From: Haemophilus parainfluenzae
GTDB lineage: Bacteria > Pseudomonadota > Gammaproteobacteria > Enterobacterales > Pasteurellaceae
Direction of reading: 5' to 3'
Length of the DNA: 64,000 nt
Assembly: GCF_003253005.1 (NCBI RefSeq)
Contig: NZ_QEPZ01000007.1
Location: forward strand, 1 to 64,000
Shown: piece by piece, positions 30,039 to 43,222 of the stretch
Position numbering within the stretch: position 1 is the stretch's first letter
Layout: the number at the start of each line of letters is the position of its first letter
The notes under the pieces: generated by a model
What the model was told of the DNA's origin: nothing
The model's database searches: none
What the model saw: only the letters and a program-made list of their open reading frames with translations
Program-made: the position numbers and the translations under genes

Positions 30039-30884
30039 ATGTTAAGTTATCGTCACAGCTTCCATGCTGGCAACCACGCCGATGTGCTTAAGCACATTGT
30101 ACTAATGCTGATTCTAGAAAATCTTTCACTAAAAGAAAAAGGTTTCTACTATCTCGACACCCATTCTGGTGTGGGTCGTTATCGTTTAAGTTCTACCGAA
30201 TCAGAAAAAACCAGCGAATACAAAGAGGGAATTGGGAGACTTTGGGAAAGAACAGATTTACCCGAAGAAGTTGCTCGCTACGTGGCTCTCATTAAAAAAC
30301 TCAATTATGGCGGTAAAGAATTACGCTATTATGCGGGCTCACCAATGATTGCTGCACAATTATTGCGTTCGCAAGATCGTGCATTACTGACAGAATTACA
30401 TCCGAGCGATTTTCCATTATTACGCAATAATTTCAAAGAATTTAAAAATATCACCACAAAATCAGAAAATGGTTTCCAACAACTTAAAGCGACACTTCCA
30501 CCAAAAGAACGTCGTGGCTTAGTGCTTATTGATCCGCCTTATGAATTAAAAGAAGATTATGATCTCGTAGTAAAAGCGATCGAAGAGGGTTATAAACGCT
30601 TTGCGACAGGTACTTATGCGATTTGGTATCCAGTAGTTCTACGCCAACAAACAAAACGCATTTTTAAAGGATTAGAAGCAACTGGAATTCGTAAAATTTT
30701 GAAAATTGAATTGGCTGTTCGCCCTGATAGCGATCAACGTGGTATGACCGCAAGTGGAATGGTGGTGATTAATCCACCTTGGCAATTAGAACAGCAAATG
30801 AAATCTATTTTGCCTTATTTGACCCAAACGCTCGTCCCTGAAGGTACGGGAAGTTGGACAGTGGAATGGATTGTGCCTGAATAA
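30039..30884 (+). CDS. rlmJ: 23S rRNA (adenine2030-N6)-methyltransferase RlmJ
   Basis: SAM-dependent methyltransferase acting on A2030 of 23S rRNA. The 281-residue protein has the N-terminal block YRHSFHAGNHADVLKH, the SAM-binding DTHSGVGRY segment and the catalytic motif DPPYE near residue 165. It was earlier named yhiR or comJ in E. coli, where it was linked to use of DNA as a nutrient; its position beside mrcA and the com operon is conserved in Haemophilus. A mrcA terminator lies upstream; it is convergent with psiE. Confidence 0.95.
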   Translation: MLSYRHSFHAGNHADVLKHIVLMLILENLSLKEKGFYYLDTHSGVGRYRLSSTESEKTSEYKEGIGRLWERTDLPEEVARYVALIKKLNYGGKELRYYAGSPMIAAQLLRSQDRALLTELHPSDFPLLRNNFKEFKNITTKSENGFQQLKATLPPKERRGLVLIDPPYELKEDYDLVVKAIEEGYKRFATGTYAIWYPVVLRQQTKRIFKGLEATGIRKILKIELAVRPDSDQRGMTASGMVVINPPWQLEQQMKSILPYLTQTLVPEGTGSWTVEWIVPE

Positions 30885-30919
30885 TCCATTCCAAAACCTC
30901 GGTCAAAATGACCGCACTT

Positions 30920-31336
30920 TTAAATTTTAATTTTATTGGAATACAACACTAAACAAAGTGCAATAACCATAATTAAAATCGCGCCTGCGAATAAGATGGT
31001 ATCAACTGAGCTCTCATGATTCACAATAATCAGGCGCAACATGGCCGTAATCCCCGCGTAAATAAAATAGCGCAAAGGAAAGTGATAGCCACTTTTAAAA
31101 TATTGCACGATAAGGCCAATAAAACCGAAGTATAAGAAAAACATCACGGCTTGTTCAGCGACTTCATAAGGCACGACGCTTGATGTATTGAATACCATAA
31201 TTGCTAAAGTGTACGTGATTTTAGCTAAAGCAATAATCAACACTAAAGCCAAAGCAATAAGTGAAAAACTTAATACTACTTTTAATACACCGGTAATCAC
31301 TCGCGGCAGTTTTTCGAGTTCTTGAGATTCTTCCAT
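30920..31336 (-). CDS. psiE: PsiE family phosphate-starvation-inducible membrane protein
   Basis: A 138-residue inner-membrane protein with four hydrophobic segments (about 16-38, 56-78, 85-100, 110-132), matching the PsiE family in size and in the FFLYFGFIGLIVQYFKSGYHFPLRYFIY core. E. coli psiE responds to phosphate starvation and cAMP-CRP; its role is not known. No Pho box is evident upstream here. Its stop codon overlaps an uptake signal (30911-30920). Confidence 0.87.
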   Translation of the reverse strand: MEESQELEKLPRVITGVLKVVLSFSLIALALVLIIALAKITYTLAIMVFNTSSVVPYEVAEQAVMFFLYFGFIGLIVQYFKSGYHFPLRYFIYAGITAMLRLIIVNHESSVDTILFAGAILIMVIALCLVLYSNKIKI

Positions 31337-31424
31337 AAAGTTCCTTTTTTGTTTTTAAATGACGAAAGTCGCGTATTTTAAAGGAATGTGATTTCGTGGT
31401 AAATAACTAAATTTAATCAAACAA

Positions 31425-31448
31425 AAAAGGCAGAGTTCTCTGCCTTTT
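31425..31448 (-). terminator. Terminator of the rpsU-dnaG-rpoD operon
   Basis: Ten-base-pair stem AAAAGGCAGA/TCTGCCTTTT (31425-31434 with 31439-31448), 4-nt loop, T6 on the minus strand. It lies 22 bp past the rpoD stop. Confidence 0.88.
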
Positions 31449-31470
31449 CTTTTTTTATATTACCGAATAA

Positions 31471-33360
31471 TTACTCATCCAAGAAACTTCTTAATGTTTC
31501 CGAACGGCTTGGATGACGTAATTTACGCAATGCCTTAGCTTCAATCTGACGAATACGCTCACGGGTTACATCAAATTGTTTACCCACTTCTTCAAGTGTA
31601 TGGTCGGTATTCATATCAATACCAAAACGCATACGTAATACTTTTGCTTCACGAGGAGTTAAACCTTCTAACACTTCATGAGTTGCTACTTTTAAGCTTT
31701 GTGCGGTTGCTGAATCCAATGGCAATTCAAGGGTTGAATCCTCAATGAAGTCACCTAAATGTGAATCATCGTCATCACCGATTGGGGTTTCCATAGAAAT
31801 AGGTTCTTTCGCAATTTTAAGCACTTTACGAATTTTATCTTCTGGCATACCCATGCGCTCAGCAAGCTCTTCCGGTGTGGCTTCACGTCCCATTTCTTGT
31901 AACATTTGACGAGAAATACGATTTAATTTGTTAATCGTTTCAATCATATGAACAGGAATACGGATTGTGCGCGCTTGGTCCGCAATCGAACGAGTAATGG
32001 CCTGACGAATCCACCAGGTTGCATAAGTAGAGAATTTATAACCACGACGGTATTCAAATTTATCTACCGCTTTCATCAAACCAATATTCCCTTCTTGAAT
32101 TAAATCCAAGAATTGTAAACCTCGGTTGGTATATTTTTTCGCAATAGAGATCACCAAACGTAAGTTCGCTTCAACCATTTCTTTTTTCGCACGGCGTGCT
32201 TTTTGCTCACCACGAGATACCGCATCACAAATCTCACGCATTTGTTGGATGGTAAGATTGGTATTTTGCTCAATATTCGCTAAGTTATCTAAAGATAAAC
32301 GGATGCGCTCTTCATATTTTGGTAAACGTTTTGCCCAAGCTTTCGTTGATTTTAATGCTTTTGCTACCCATGCATCACTGCTGCCATTAGCAATAATCAG
32401 TGCCTCAAATTCATCTTTTGGCATACCCGCAATATCAACTAATACTTTTTGTAGTTGACGCTCTTCTGAACGTACACGTTTCATCATATTCTTCATTGAT
32501 AAAACAAGTACATCAAATTGTTTAGGCACTAAACGGAATTGTTTGAAGATATCTGCTAATTGAGTAATTTGCTCTTTTGCACGTTTACCACTACGTCCAT
32601 GTTTTACAATAGTTGCTAATGTTTTAGTATGTTGTTCTCTTAATGCTGTAAATCTTTCTCGCGCTACTTCAGGATCGATGCTGTTATCTGAATCGCTGTC
32701 ATCTGAACTTGAGCTGCTATCGCTTTCATCTTCTTCATCGCTCTCATCATCAATGTCTGCCGAAGATTCAGCACTTTCATCTTCATCCGCAAAATTTTCA
32801 TCAATGTTTGCGGTATCCTCTTCAGAAACATTTGGATCCACAAAGCCTGTGATTAAATCAGCTAAACGATAATTACCTGCTTCAACTTGATCATAATTAT
32901 TTAATAGCTCTGTTAACGCTTCTGGGTATGCTGCAATGGCGGTTTGAACTTCATCAATCCCTTCTTCAATACGTTTTGCAATGCTGATTTCATCTTCACG
33001 GGTAAGAAGATCAACGGTACCCATTTCACGCATATACATACGCACAGGATCGGTTGTACGACCGATTTCAGATTCCACATTGGATAAAATCTGCGTTGCT
33101 TCTTCCACTGCATCTTCATCCGGAATCGTGTCATTCAACATCATTTCGTCACTTTCCGGTGCTTCATCAAGAACTGGAATACCCGCATCATGCTGTAAAG
33201 TCTGCAACAACTTATCGTAATATTCCGGATCGATCACATCTTCCGGAAGTAAGTCATTAATCTCCGCATAGGTTAAATAACCTTGCGTACGACCCAATTC
33301 CATAAGCTGTTCAATTTGTTCTGAATATTGCTCTGCGGTAGATTGTTGATTTTGTTCCAT
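31471..33360 (-). CDS. rpoD: RNA polymerase housekeeping sigma factor sigma-70
   Basis: Primary sigma factor. The 629-residue protein has region 1.1 (1-80), region 1.2 with [11 protein letters not shown], a non-conserved region, region 2 with [18 protein letters not shown] (-10 recognition and melting), region 3, and region 4 with the helix-turn-helix [19 protein letters not shown]. The non-conserved region holds a stretch of about 40 residues made almost wholly of Ser, Asp and Glu (near 190-230). It is the third gene of the macromolecular synthesis operon. Confidence 0.98.
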   Translation of the reverse strand: MEQNQQSTAEQYSEQIEQLMELGRTQGYLTYAEINDLLPEDVIDPEYYDKLLQTLQHDAGIPVLDEAPESDEMMLNDTIPDEDAVEEATQILSNVESEIGRTTDPVRMYMREMGTVDLLTREDEISIAKRIEEGIDEVQTAIAAYPEALTELLNNYDQVEAGNYRLADLITGFVDPNVSEEDTANIDENFADEDESAESSADIDDESDEEDESDSSSSSDDSDSDNSIDPEVARERFTALREQHTKTLATIVKHGRSGKRAKEQITQLADIFKQFRLVPKQFDVLVLSMKNMMKRVRSEERQLQKVLVDIAGMPKDEFEALIIANGSSDAWVAKALKSTKAWAKRLPKYEERIRLSLDNLANIEQNTNLTIQQMREICDAVSRGEQKARRAKKEMVEANLRLVISIAKKYTNRGLQFLDLIQEGNIGLMKAVDKFEYRRGYKFSTYATWWIRQAITRSIADQARTIRIPVHMIETINKLNRISRQMLQEMGREATPEELAERMGMPEDKIRKVLKIAKEPISMETPIGDDDDSHLGDFIEDSTLELPLDSATAQSLKVATHEVLEGLTPREAKVLRMRFGIDMNTDHTLEEVGKQFDVTRERIRQIEAKALRKLRHPSRSETLRSFLDE

Positions 33361-33429
33361 TTTTATTCCCGTTTTGCGTTATTTTTGGAAGATAAAAGCC
33401 CTTGTTTTGAACAGGAGATTTTACCATTG

Positions 33430-35214
33430 TTATGACGGATTAACTAACTGTTTTTTCTGCTCTTCTTTTCCCTTGAGCAAATTCACTAAAATTGCTCGTT
33501 CTTGATCAGTTAAGCCTTCCGCTCTTTCTTTAGCGATAAGCATTTCAATGTCACGTTCAATTGCTTGAATATTCAATCGACGATAGTTTTGAGAGAATGC
33601 ATTAATGATTTCGAAGTCATCTAATAGATGATCCCAAGAAGCTAATATTTCAAGGGGCTTACTGAATTCTGTATCGCGAAAATATTCTAAGATTTGCCCT
33701 GTTGTAATGCCTTCTCGTTCACGGCAAAGTGCGGTCAATTTTTCGAGTAATTCGTAACCTGCCTCATGCTTTAAGGCTTGTAAACCCACATCCGAAATGC
33801 GATTCACTAATTGTGAATTCTGTAATAACAGCGAAATCACCACACGCATTGGCGTTTTCTTAATTGTTTTTTGTGGCGTTTTAGGTTTGGGTTCAGCTTT
33901 GTCTATTTGATTTGGAATTAAGCTTTCAAGCTGTGATTGATCAAAGATCCCAAGCTTTTGCGTCAACATATTGCGTAATGACAAGCGCAACATATCACCA
34001 GGAATTTGACGAATTAAAGGCGCCGCGAGTGCTACTAATTTACCTCGCCCTTCTTGCGTTGAAAAATCCACCTGTGGACTTAAATGCGCGAATAAGAATT
34101 CCGTGAGAGACTGAGCTTGCTCAATATATTCTTCAAACTTTTCTTGACCATATTGACGAATATAAGTATCCGGATCTTCTCCATCCGGCAGGAAAATAAA
34201 CTTAATTTGTCGTCCATCTTCCAGATAAGGTAAAGCGTTTTCAAGTGCGCGCCACGCGGCATCACGCCCTGCTCTATCGCCATCGTAGCAGCAAATGACT
34301 TGCTCTGTTGAACGGAACAATAATTGAATTTGCTCCGAGGTCGTTGATGTACCTAGGGAAGCCACAGCATAATTTACACCAAATTGCGCTAATGCCACCA
34401 CGTCCATGTAACCTTCAACTACTAATAATTTTTCTGGCTCATCATTGATTTGTAAGGCTTCATACAAACCATAAAGTTCATTACCTTTATGGTATGTAAT
34501 AGTTTCAGGTGAGTTTAAATATTTGGGCTTTTCATCTGTTAAAACACGTCCCCCAAAAGCGACCGTACGACCACGTTTATCTCGAATCGGAAACATAATG
34601 CGATTACGGAATTTATCGTACACATTGCCACGATCATTGCGAGAAAGCATACCTAAATCAAACAGCTTTTTCTGTTCTTCTCGATTTTTACCGAATTGAC
34701 GCAACACCGTATCCATCGCATTGGGCACATAACCGATTTGAAAACGAGCAATAATTTCTGGCGATAAACCACGTTGCTGAAGATAGCTTTGAGCAGGAAT
34801 ATTTAGCGGGAGTTGAGCTTGATAAAACGACGCAATCTCTTTCATTAAATCGTATAAATTACGTTTTGTTTGATAGCTCACATCCGGTTTATTGCCGAAT
34901 TGATTTGGGCGTTTTTCATAAGGCACTTCAAGCCCTGCCGAAGCAGCAAGTTCTTCAACGGCTTCAACAAATTCTAATTTATCGTAATCCATTAAAAATG
35001 AAATGGCATTGCCTTTCGCACCGCAGCCAAAGCAATAATAAAATTGTTTTTTTTCACTTACCGTAAAAGATGGTGTTTTTTCGTGATGAAACGGACAACA
35101 AGCTTGATAATCTCGTCCCGCTTTTTTGAGTTTCACGCGTGCATTAATCACATCGACGATATTCGATTTTGTGAGCAGATCATCAATAAATTGGCGTGGA
35201 ATAGAGCCTTTCAT
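33430..35214 (-). CDS. dnaG: DNA primase
   Basis: Makes RNA primers at the replication fork. The 594-residue protein has the N-terminal CHC2 zinc finger (C40, H43, C61, C64), the TOPRIM catalytic core with VVEGYMDV and the DGDRAGRDA motif, and the C-terminal DnaB-binding helical domain. It lies between rpsU and rpoD, 69 bp before the latter. An uptake signal lies at 33727-33735. The hairpin upstream suggests attenuation of dnaG relative to rpsU. Confidence 0.97.
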   Translation of the reverse strand: MKGSIPRQFIDDLLTKSNIVDVINARVKLKKAGRDYQACCPFHHEKTPSFTVSEKKQFYYCFGCGAKGNAISFLMDYDKLEFVEAVEELAASAGLEVPYEKRPNQFGNKPDVSYQTKRNLYDLMKEIASFYQAQLPLNIPAQSYLQQRGLSPEIIARFQIGYVPNAMDTVLRQFGKNREEQKKLFDLGMLSRNDRGNVYDKFRNRIMFPIRDKRGRTVAFGGRVLTDEKPKYLNSPETITYHKGNELYGLYEALQINDEPEKLLVVEGYMDVVALAQFGVNYAVASLGTSTTSEQIQLLFRSTEQVICCYDGDRAGRDAAWRALENALPYLEDGRQIKFIFLPDGEDPDTYIRQYGQEKFEEYIEQAQSLTEFLFAHLSPQVDFSTQEGRGKLVALAAPLIRQIPGDMLRLSLRNMLTQKLGIFDQSQLESLIPNQIDKAEPKPKTPQKTIKKTPMRVVISLLLQNSQLVNRISDVGLQALKHEAGYELLEKLTALCREREGITTGQILEYFRDTEFSKPLEILASWDHLLDDFEIINAFSQNYRRLNIQAIERDIEMLIAKERAEGLTDQERAILVNLLKGKEEQKKQLVNPS

Positions 35215-35289
35215 TGCCTTGCCTCCCTGAATACGATGCGAAAGTGCGGTTGATTTTGCATGATTTTTTTCGATGAGTTTAAAGCAACA

Positions 35290-35320
35290 AAACCGTGATA
35301 CCCAAAAGGTTTCACGGTTT
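35290..35320 (-). terminator. Attenuator hairpin between rpsU and dnaG
   Basis: Thirteen-pair stem with one mismatch (35290-35302 with 35308-35320, ends AAACCGTGA/TCACGGTTT), 5-nt loop, followed on the minus strand by a T-rich stretch. E. coli has a leaky terminator at the same place, keeping primase scarce relative to S21. Confidence 0.75.
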
Positions 35321-35350
35321 GTCTTAACTCGAGTTAGAAAATACTACAAA

Positions 35351-35566
35351 TTAGTATAAACGGGTATTGCGCGCGTTTTCGCGAGCATTACGTTTAGCGT
35401 GACGTTTAGCAAGCGTTGCTTTTTCACGTTTACGGATTGTAGTTGGTTTTTCATAGAATTCACGAGCGCGAACTTCTGCTAAAATACCAGCTTTTTCGCA
35501 AGAGCGTTTGAAACGACGTAAAGCTACGTCAAATGATTCGTTTTCACGTACTTTAATTACAGGCAT
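35351..35566 (-). CDS. rpsU: 30S ribosomal protein S21
   Basis: Small-subunit protein of 71 residues, highly basic in the C-terminal half ([26 protein letters not shown] ending is split by many Arg and Lys). It begins [13 protein letters not shown], as in the family, with a GAGGTGA ribosome site. First gene of the macromolecular synthesis operon, divergent from tsaD. The 218-bp gap to tsaD contains a hairpin (TGCCG/CGGCA, 35629-35645 region) in the rpsU leader. Confidence 0.97.
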   Translation of the reverse strand: MPVIKVRENESFDVALRRFKRSCEKAGILAEVRAREFYEKPTTIRKREKATLAKRHAKRNARENARNTRLY

Positions 35567-35784
35567 AAGCCAATCACCTCAATGAGTTTAATTTAATTGC
35601 AATTTTAAATTTTTATTACTGCCGAATGAACGGCAAATTCAATAAAGGACGTAATTCTAATCGATCTTCCCTGCAAAAGCAAAGGAAAGATCGCCTATTT
35701 GCTGAAAATTTGGCGTTTGAACTAGTTTAAGTGGGCTAAACAAGGTAAAATCTTTGCCAATTTTTTTAATAAAATGAGAAGAAA

Positions 35785-36813
35785 ATGCGTATTTTAGGGA
35801 TCGAAACCTCCTGTGATGAAACAGGTGTCGCAATTTATGATGAAGACAAAGGCTTAATTGCCAATCAGCTCTACACGCAAATAGCCTTGCATGCGGATTA
35901 CGGCGGTGTGGTGCCAGAACTGGCTTCCCGCGATCACATTCGCAAAACCGCACCATTAATTAAAGCAGCATTAGAAGAAGCCAATTTAACCGCTGATCAA
36001 ATTGATGGTATCGCCTATACAAGTGGCCCAGGTTTAGTGGGCGCATTATTAGTGGGTGCAACGATCGCACGTTCACTGGCTTATGCCTGGAATGTGCCCG
36101 CTATTGGCGTACACCACATGGAAGGCCACCTACTTGCGCCAATGCTTGATGAAAATCGACCTAACTTTCCATTCATTGCCCTCTTAGTTTCAGGTGGACA
36201 TACGCAATTAGTGCGCGTTGATGGTGTAGGTAAATATGGAGTTATTGGTGAATCCATTGATGATGCGGCAGGTGAAGCCTTTGATAAAACTGCGAAATTA
36301 TTAGGGTTAGATTACCCTGGCGGTGCAGCACTTTCACGTTTAGCCGAAAAAGGATCGCCGGATCGTTTTGTATTTCCACGTCCAATGACAGATCGACCAG
36401 GCCTTGATTTTAGCTTTTCAGGTTTAAAAACCTCAGCGGCTAACACCATTAATCAAGCGATCAAACAAGAAGGTGAATTAACCGAACAAACCAAAGCTGA
36501 TATTGCGTTTGCCTTCCAAGATTCTGTCGTGGATACCCTCGCAATTAAATGTAAACGCGCCTTAAAAGAAACCGGTTATAAGCGTTTGGTCATTGCTGGC
36601 GGCGTAAGCGCGAACAAAAAATTACGTGAAACCCTTGGCACTATGATGAAAAATCTTGGTGGTGAAGTGTTTTATCCTCAACCTCAATTTTGTACCGATA
36701 ATGGTGCCATGATTGCCTATACGGGCTTTTTACGCTTAAAACAAGGTCAGCATAGCGATCTCGCCATTGATGTTAAACCTCGTTGGGCAATGACTGAACT
36801 CCCTGCAATTTAA
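35785..36813 (+). CDS. tsaD: tRNA N6-threonylcarbamoyladenosine transferase TsaD
   Basis: Catalytic subunit that, with TsaB and TsaE, transfers the threonylcarbamoyl group to A37 of ANN-decoding tRNAs. The 342-residue protein (also gcp, ygjD) shows the ASKHA fold with the metal-binding H111 and H115 in [10 protein letters not shown], the SGGHTQL nucleotide loop and the DAAGEAFDK block. Divergent from rpsU, a conserved arrangement in gammaproteobacteria. Followed after 9 bp by a small membrane protein gene. Confidence 0.97.
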   Translation: MRILGIETSCDETGVAIYDEDKGLIANQLYTQIALHADYGGVVPELASRDHIRKTAPLIKAALEEANLTADQIDGIAYTSGPGLVGALLVGATIARSLAYAWNVPAIGVHHMEGHLLAPMLDENRPNFPFIALLVSGGHTQLVRVDGVGKYGVIGESIDDAAGEAFDKTAKLLGLDYPGGAALSRLAEKGSPDRFVFPRPMTDRPGLDFSFSGLKTSAANTINQAIKQEGELTEQTKADIAFAFQDSVVDTLAIKCKRALKETGYKRLVIAGGVSANKKLRETLGTMMKNLGGEVFYPQPQFCTDNGAMIAYTGFLRLKQGQHSDLAIDVKPRWAMTELPAI

Positions 36814-36822
36814 GGAAAAAAT

Positions 36823-37059
36823 ATGGAAAATATGATTAAAGTGAGAGCTATGCGTGCAGCCGGTATCGCTTGTTTTTTAGTGCTCGCGATTATTGGCGCA
36901 TGGATTTTTACCACACCAAGTGGTGATATCGTTAGCGCGCTTTCAGCTGCTGGAAAAATGGTTGGTGGTGGCGCAACTTACGGTACCTTTATGCTAGCAG
37001 CCTGTCCACCTGTTGCAGGATTTATTGCCTATTATTTCTGGAAATGGGTGATTAAATAA
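36823..37059 (+). CDS. Small two-helix membrane protein of unknown function
   Basis: A 78-residue protein I do not recognise. Two hydrophobic helices are visible, residues about 12-29 ([17 protein letters not shown]) and about 52-73, joined by a Gly/Ser-rich loop (MVGGGATYG). The start at 36823 follows AAGGAAAAA at a good distance; ATG at 36832 is an alternative. It sits 9 bp after tsaD and its stop overlaps the tdk start by one base (TAATG), so it is likely part of a tsaD-orf-tdk transcript and translationally coupled to tdk. Coding status is supported by the ribosome site, tight packing and codon use like its neighbours. Confidence 0.72.
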   Translation: MENMIKVRAMRAAGIACFLVLAIIGAWIFTTPSGDIVSALSAAGKMVGGGATYGTFMLAACPPVAGFIAYYFWKWVIK

Positions 37060-37640
37060 TGGCAAAACTCTATTTTTACTACTCTACGATGAATGCGGGC
37101 AAATCAACCACGTTGTTGCAGTCTTCCTATAACTACCGTGAACGCAATATGAACACCATGGTTTATACGGCAGCCATTGATGACCGCTTTGGAGCAGGCA
37201 AAATCACTTCACGTATTGGTATTCATGAAGATGCGAATTTATTTACATCAACGAGTGACCTTTTTGCCGAAGTGAGCCAACATTTACAAGAAGAAAAAAT
37301 TCATTGTGTTTTAGTTGACGAAGCCCAGTTTTTAACGAAACAACAAGTGTATCAATTAAGTGATGTCGTAGATAAACTGAAAATTCCTGTGCTTTGTTAT
37401 GGCTTGCGTACCGACTTCCAAGCTGAACTTTTTGAAGGCAGTAAGTATTTACTTGCTTGGGCAGATCAACTAGAAGAATTAAAAACAATCTGTTATTGTG
37501 GACGCAAAGCCAATTTCGTTTTACGTTTAAATGAACAAGGTGAAGTCATTAAGGAAGGGGAACAAATCCAAATTGGTGGAAACGACTCTTACCTTTCGGT
37601 TTGCCGCTATCATTACAAAGAAAAATGCGGTCAGCTTTAA
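37059..37640 (+). CDS. tdk: Thymidine kinase
   Basis: Type II thymidine kinase phosphorylating deoxythymidine for salvage. The 193-residue protein has the P-loop MNAGKST (11-17), the DEAQF motif with the catalytic Glu, the lasso region, and a four-Cys/His zinc site (CYC...CRYHYKEKC). Start overlaps the stop of the preceding small gene. The 3' end contains a near-uptake-signal (AAAATGCGGT) encoding KCG. Confidence 0.97.
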   Translation: MAKLYFYYSTMNAGKSTTLLQSSYNYRERNMNTMVYTAAIDDRFGAGKITSRIGIHEDANLFTSTSDLFAEVSQHLQEEKIHCVLVDEAQFLTKQQVYQLSDVVDKLKIPVLCYGLRTDFQAELFEGSKYLLAWADQLEELKTICYCGRKANFVLRLNEQGEVIKEGEQIQIGGNDSYLSVCRYHYKEKCGQL

Positions 37641-37676
37641 CCTCGTTTTTCAATTTTATACTCGGAGGACAATTTT

Positions 37677-38897
37677 ATGCTAAAAAACAAAACATTCGGC
37701 AGTGCCTTAATCATTGCTGGCACGACCATCGGAGCGGGGATGCTCGCGATGCCATTAACCTCTGCCGGAATTGGTTTTGGTTACACTGTTTTATTATTAG
37801 TCGGCTTATGGGCGCTGTTAGTTTATAGCGGTTTACTTTTTGTTGAAGTCTATCAAACAGCTGATCGCCTGAATGATGGCGTAGCGACTCTCGCTGAAAA
37901 ATACTTTGGTATCACTGGACGTGTCTTAGCGACTTTTAGCTTGCTCATTTTACTTTACGCCCTTTCTGCGGCCTACATCACCGGAGGCGGTTCATTATTA
38001 TCTGGTTTACCAACGGCTTTTGGCTTTGAAAGTCTCTCCTCCGAACTTTCAATCATTTTATTTACCGTCGTACTCGGTGCCTTTGTGGTTGTAGGTACAA
38101 GAGGCGTTGATGGTGCCACCCGTATTCTGTTCATCGGTAAATTAATTGCCTTTGCTTTTGTGTTGTTCATGATGTTACCAAAAGTATCTGTCGATAACCT
38201 GATGGCCTTACCTTTAAATTATGCTTTCGTGATCTCTGCGGCACCAATTTTCTTTACCTCTTTTGGCTTCCACATCATCATGGGTAGCGTAAATAGCTAT
38301 TTAGATGGTAGTGTCACTCAATTCCGTAAAGCGATTTTAATTGGTACAGCCATTCCACTGATCGCTTATTTTATATGGCAATTAGCGACTCACGGTGTAT
38401 TAAGCCAAAATGAGTTCGTACAATTGCTCCAAGCAGATCCAACCCTTAACGGCTTAGTCAATGCAACACGTAAAATCACGAACTCCCACATTATGGGTGA
38501 AATCGTACGTGTGTTCTCTGCACTTGCATTAATTACTTCTTTCCTAGGTGTGATGCTAGGGGTATTTGAAGGTTTAGGCGATTTATTTAAACGTTACAAA
38601 TTGCCACACAACCGTTTAACACTGACTGTTGCAGCATTTACTCCACCACTTGCATTCGCCTTGTATTATCCTGAAGGTTTTATTGCCGCATTAAGCTATG
38701 CGGGTTTACTCTGTGCATTCTATTGCTTAATTTTACCTATTGGACTAGCATGGAAAACACGTCAAGCGAATCCAAATCTGCCTTATCGTGTAATCGGTGG
38801 AAACGTAACCTTAGTGATAGCCTTAGTAATTGGCGTAATCATTATGATCGTACCATTCTTAATTCAAGCAGGTTATTTACCTGCAGTAGCGGGTTAA
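37677..38897 (+). CDS. tyrP: Aromatic amino acid (tyrosine-type) permease
   Basis: Proton-coupled inner-membrane permease of the HAAAP family, 406 residues with about eleven transmembrane helices starting at KTFGSALIIAGTTIGAGMLAMP, the family's first-helix signature. TyrP-type sequence over its length, although substrate choice among aromatic amino acids cannot be read from sequence alone. A GGAGGA ribosome site precedes it. Followed by a single uptake signal and a terminator shared with ligA. Confidence 0.88.
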   Translation: MLKNKTFGSALIIAGTTIGAGMLAMPLTSAGIGFGYTVLLLVGLWALLVYSGLLFVEVYQTADRLNDGVATLAEKYFGITGRVLATFSLLILLYALSAAYITGGGSLLSGLPTAFGFESLSSELSIILFTVVLGAFVVVGTRGVDGATRILFIGKLIAFAFVLFMMLPKVSVDNLMALPLNYAFVISAAPIFFTSFGFHIIMGSVNSYLDGSVTQFRKAILIGTAIPLIAYFIWQLATHGVLSQNEFVQLLQADPTLNGLVNATRKITNSHIMGEIVRVFSALALITSFLGVMLGVFEGLGDLFKRYKLPHNRLTLTVAAFTPPLAFALYYPEGFIAALSYAGLLCAFYCLILPIGLAWKTRQANPNLPYRVIGGNVTLVIALVIGVIIMIVPFLIQAGYLPAVAG

Positions 38898-38931
38898 AGT
38901 GCGGTCAATTTTGAGCGTGTTTTTGAGATAA

Positions 38932-38962
38932 AAAATGGGGCGTAATTTTTACGCCCCATTTT
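38932..38962. terminator. Bidirectional terminator between tyrP and ligA
   Basis: Perfect 14-bp stem (38932-38945 with 38949-38962, core TGGGGCGTAA/TTACGCCCCA) with a 3-nt loop, T run on the plus strand and T-rich on the minus. The genes are convergent. Confidence 0.9.
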
Positions 38963-38979
38963 GTTTTCTAACCGTTTAA

Positions 38980-42106
<3,127 letters not shown>

Positions 42107-42273
42107 GCTTGTTGCTCCTTAACGCAATGATTTCTGCTGATCCTATCACATTTCGACAGGTGAAAAAATAGAAAAGCAAACAAGATATTAAAAGGGATGA
42201 GATGGAATTTTTCTCAAAAAATATTGTCTTTCTGTGACATTTTGTATTTTTTACTTTTCAATTTAAAGGAACA

Positions 42274-43122
42274 ATGATGATCGATCAAAATGAAATAAAA
42301 TCTGCTTTCAATCATTTCGTGATGAGTTGGCATTTCATTACGCAAAAAGGCCTACGCCGTTTTGTGATTATGCCAATTTTACTTAACATCGTTCTGCTTA
42401 CAGGCTTATTCTGGCTATTTGTCTCACAAATCTCCACGATGATTGATTGGGTGATGAGCTTTATTCCAGATTGGCTAAGCTTTTTAAGTGTGATTTTGCT
42501 TGTGCTGTCTATTGGCTCAATTCTCTTATTTTTCTATTTTGCCTTTACGACCCTTTCAGGCTTTATAGCCGCGCCGTTTAATGGATTATTGGCAGAAAAA
42601 GTCGAAAAAATGCTGACTGGTGAAGCAGTTAATGATGATGGTTTTGCCGAAATTATGAAAGATGTGCCACGTATGCTAAATCGTGAATGGCAAAAATTGT
42701 GGTACAGCTTACCAAAATTTGTGGGCTTATTCTTATTGAGTTTTATCCCAGTTATTGGACAAACCATTATTCCAGTACTAACATTCCTATTTACCTGTTG
42801 GATGATGGCGATTCAGTACTGTGACTACCCGTTTGATAACCATAAAATTTCTTTTGGCATTATGAAAAATGCGTTAGGCGAAAGACGTTCTCAAAGCCTG
42901 ACATTTGGAGCATTAATTACCCTTTGTACGGCATTGCCAATTGTGAATTTACTGATTATTCCTGTGGCAGTCTGCGGTGCAACCGTGATGTGGGTAGAAA
43001 ATTATCGCTCACAATTAAAATTTGATATGAATTTTGACCGCACTTCAGGTTCAACACAAATTGTGACTCGTTCTACGAGTACGGAAATTAAGCCTTCGGG
43101 AAACAGCATCGTGAATAAATAG
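42274..43122 (+). CDS. cysZ: Sulfate transporter CysZ
   Basis: Inner-membrane protein that imports sulfate for cysteine synthesis. The 282-residue protein has several hydrophobic segments (about 28-50, 62-90, 145-170, 205-235) and the EI24/CysZ-family blocks [14 protein letters not shown] and [21 protein letters not shown]. Two ATGs are adjacent (42274, 42277); the second is better spaced from AAAGGA. It is followed by cysK 100 bp downstream. An uptake signal near the 3' end encodes part of the hydrophilic tail. Confidence 0.93.
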   Translation: MMIDQNEIKSAFNHFVMSWHFITQKGLRRFVIMPILLNIVLLTGLFWLFVSQISTMIDWVMSFIPDWLSFLSVILLVLSIGSILLFFYFAFTTLSGFIAAPFNGLLAEKVEKMLTGEAVNDDGFAEIMKDVPRMLNREWQKLWYSLPKFVGLFLLSFIPVIGQTIIPVLTFLFTCWMMAIQYCDYPFDNHKISFGIMKNALGERRSQSLTFGALITLCTALPIVNLLIIPVAVCGATVMWVENYRSQLKFDMNFDRTSGSTQIVTRSTSTEIKPSGNSIVNK

Positions 43123-43222
43123 CATTTAGTTATAAAATATAGCTATTAACTATTTTTTTTATATAAAAACCGGTGTTATAACTACTGCATCAACTCATTC
43201 CAAAATATAAAAGGACAGTAAA

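Noticed and set aside
32678-32872. Ser/Leu-rich open frame opposite rpoD
   Set aside because: It merely mirrors the Ser/Asp/Glu repeat of RpoD.
42140-42165. Possible CRP site upstream of cysZ (TATCACATTTCGACAGGTGA)
   Set aside because: Only one half resembles the TCACA arm and the symmetry spacing is wrong.
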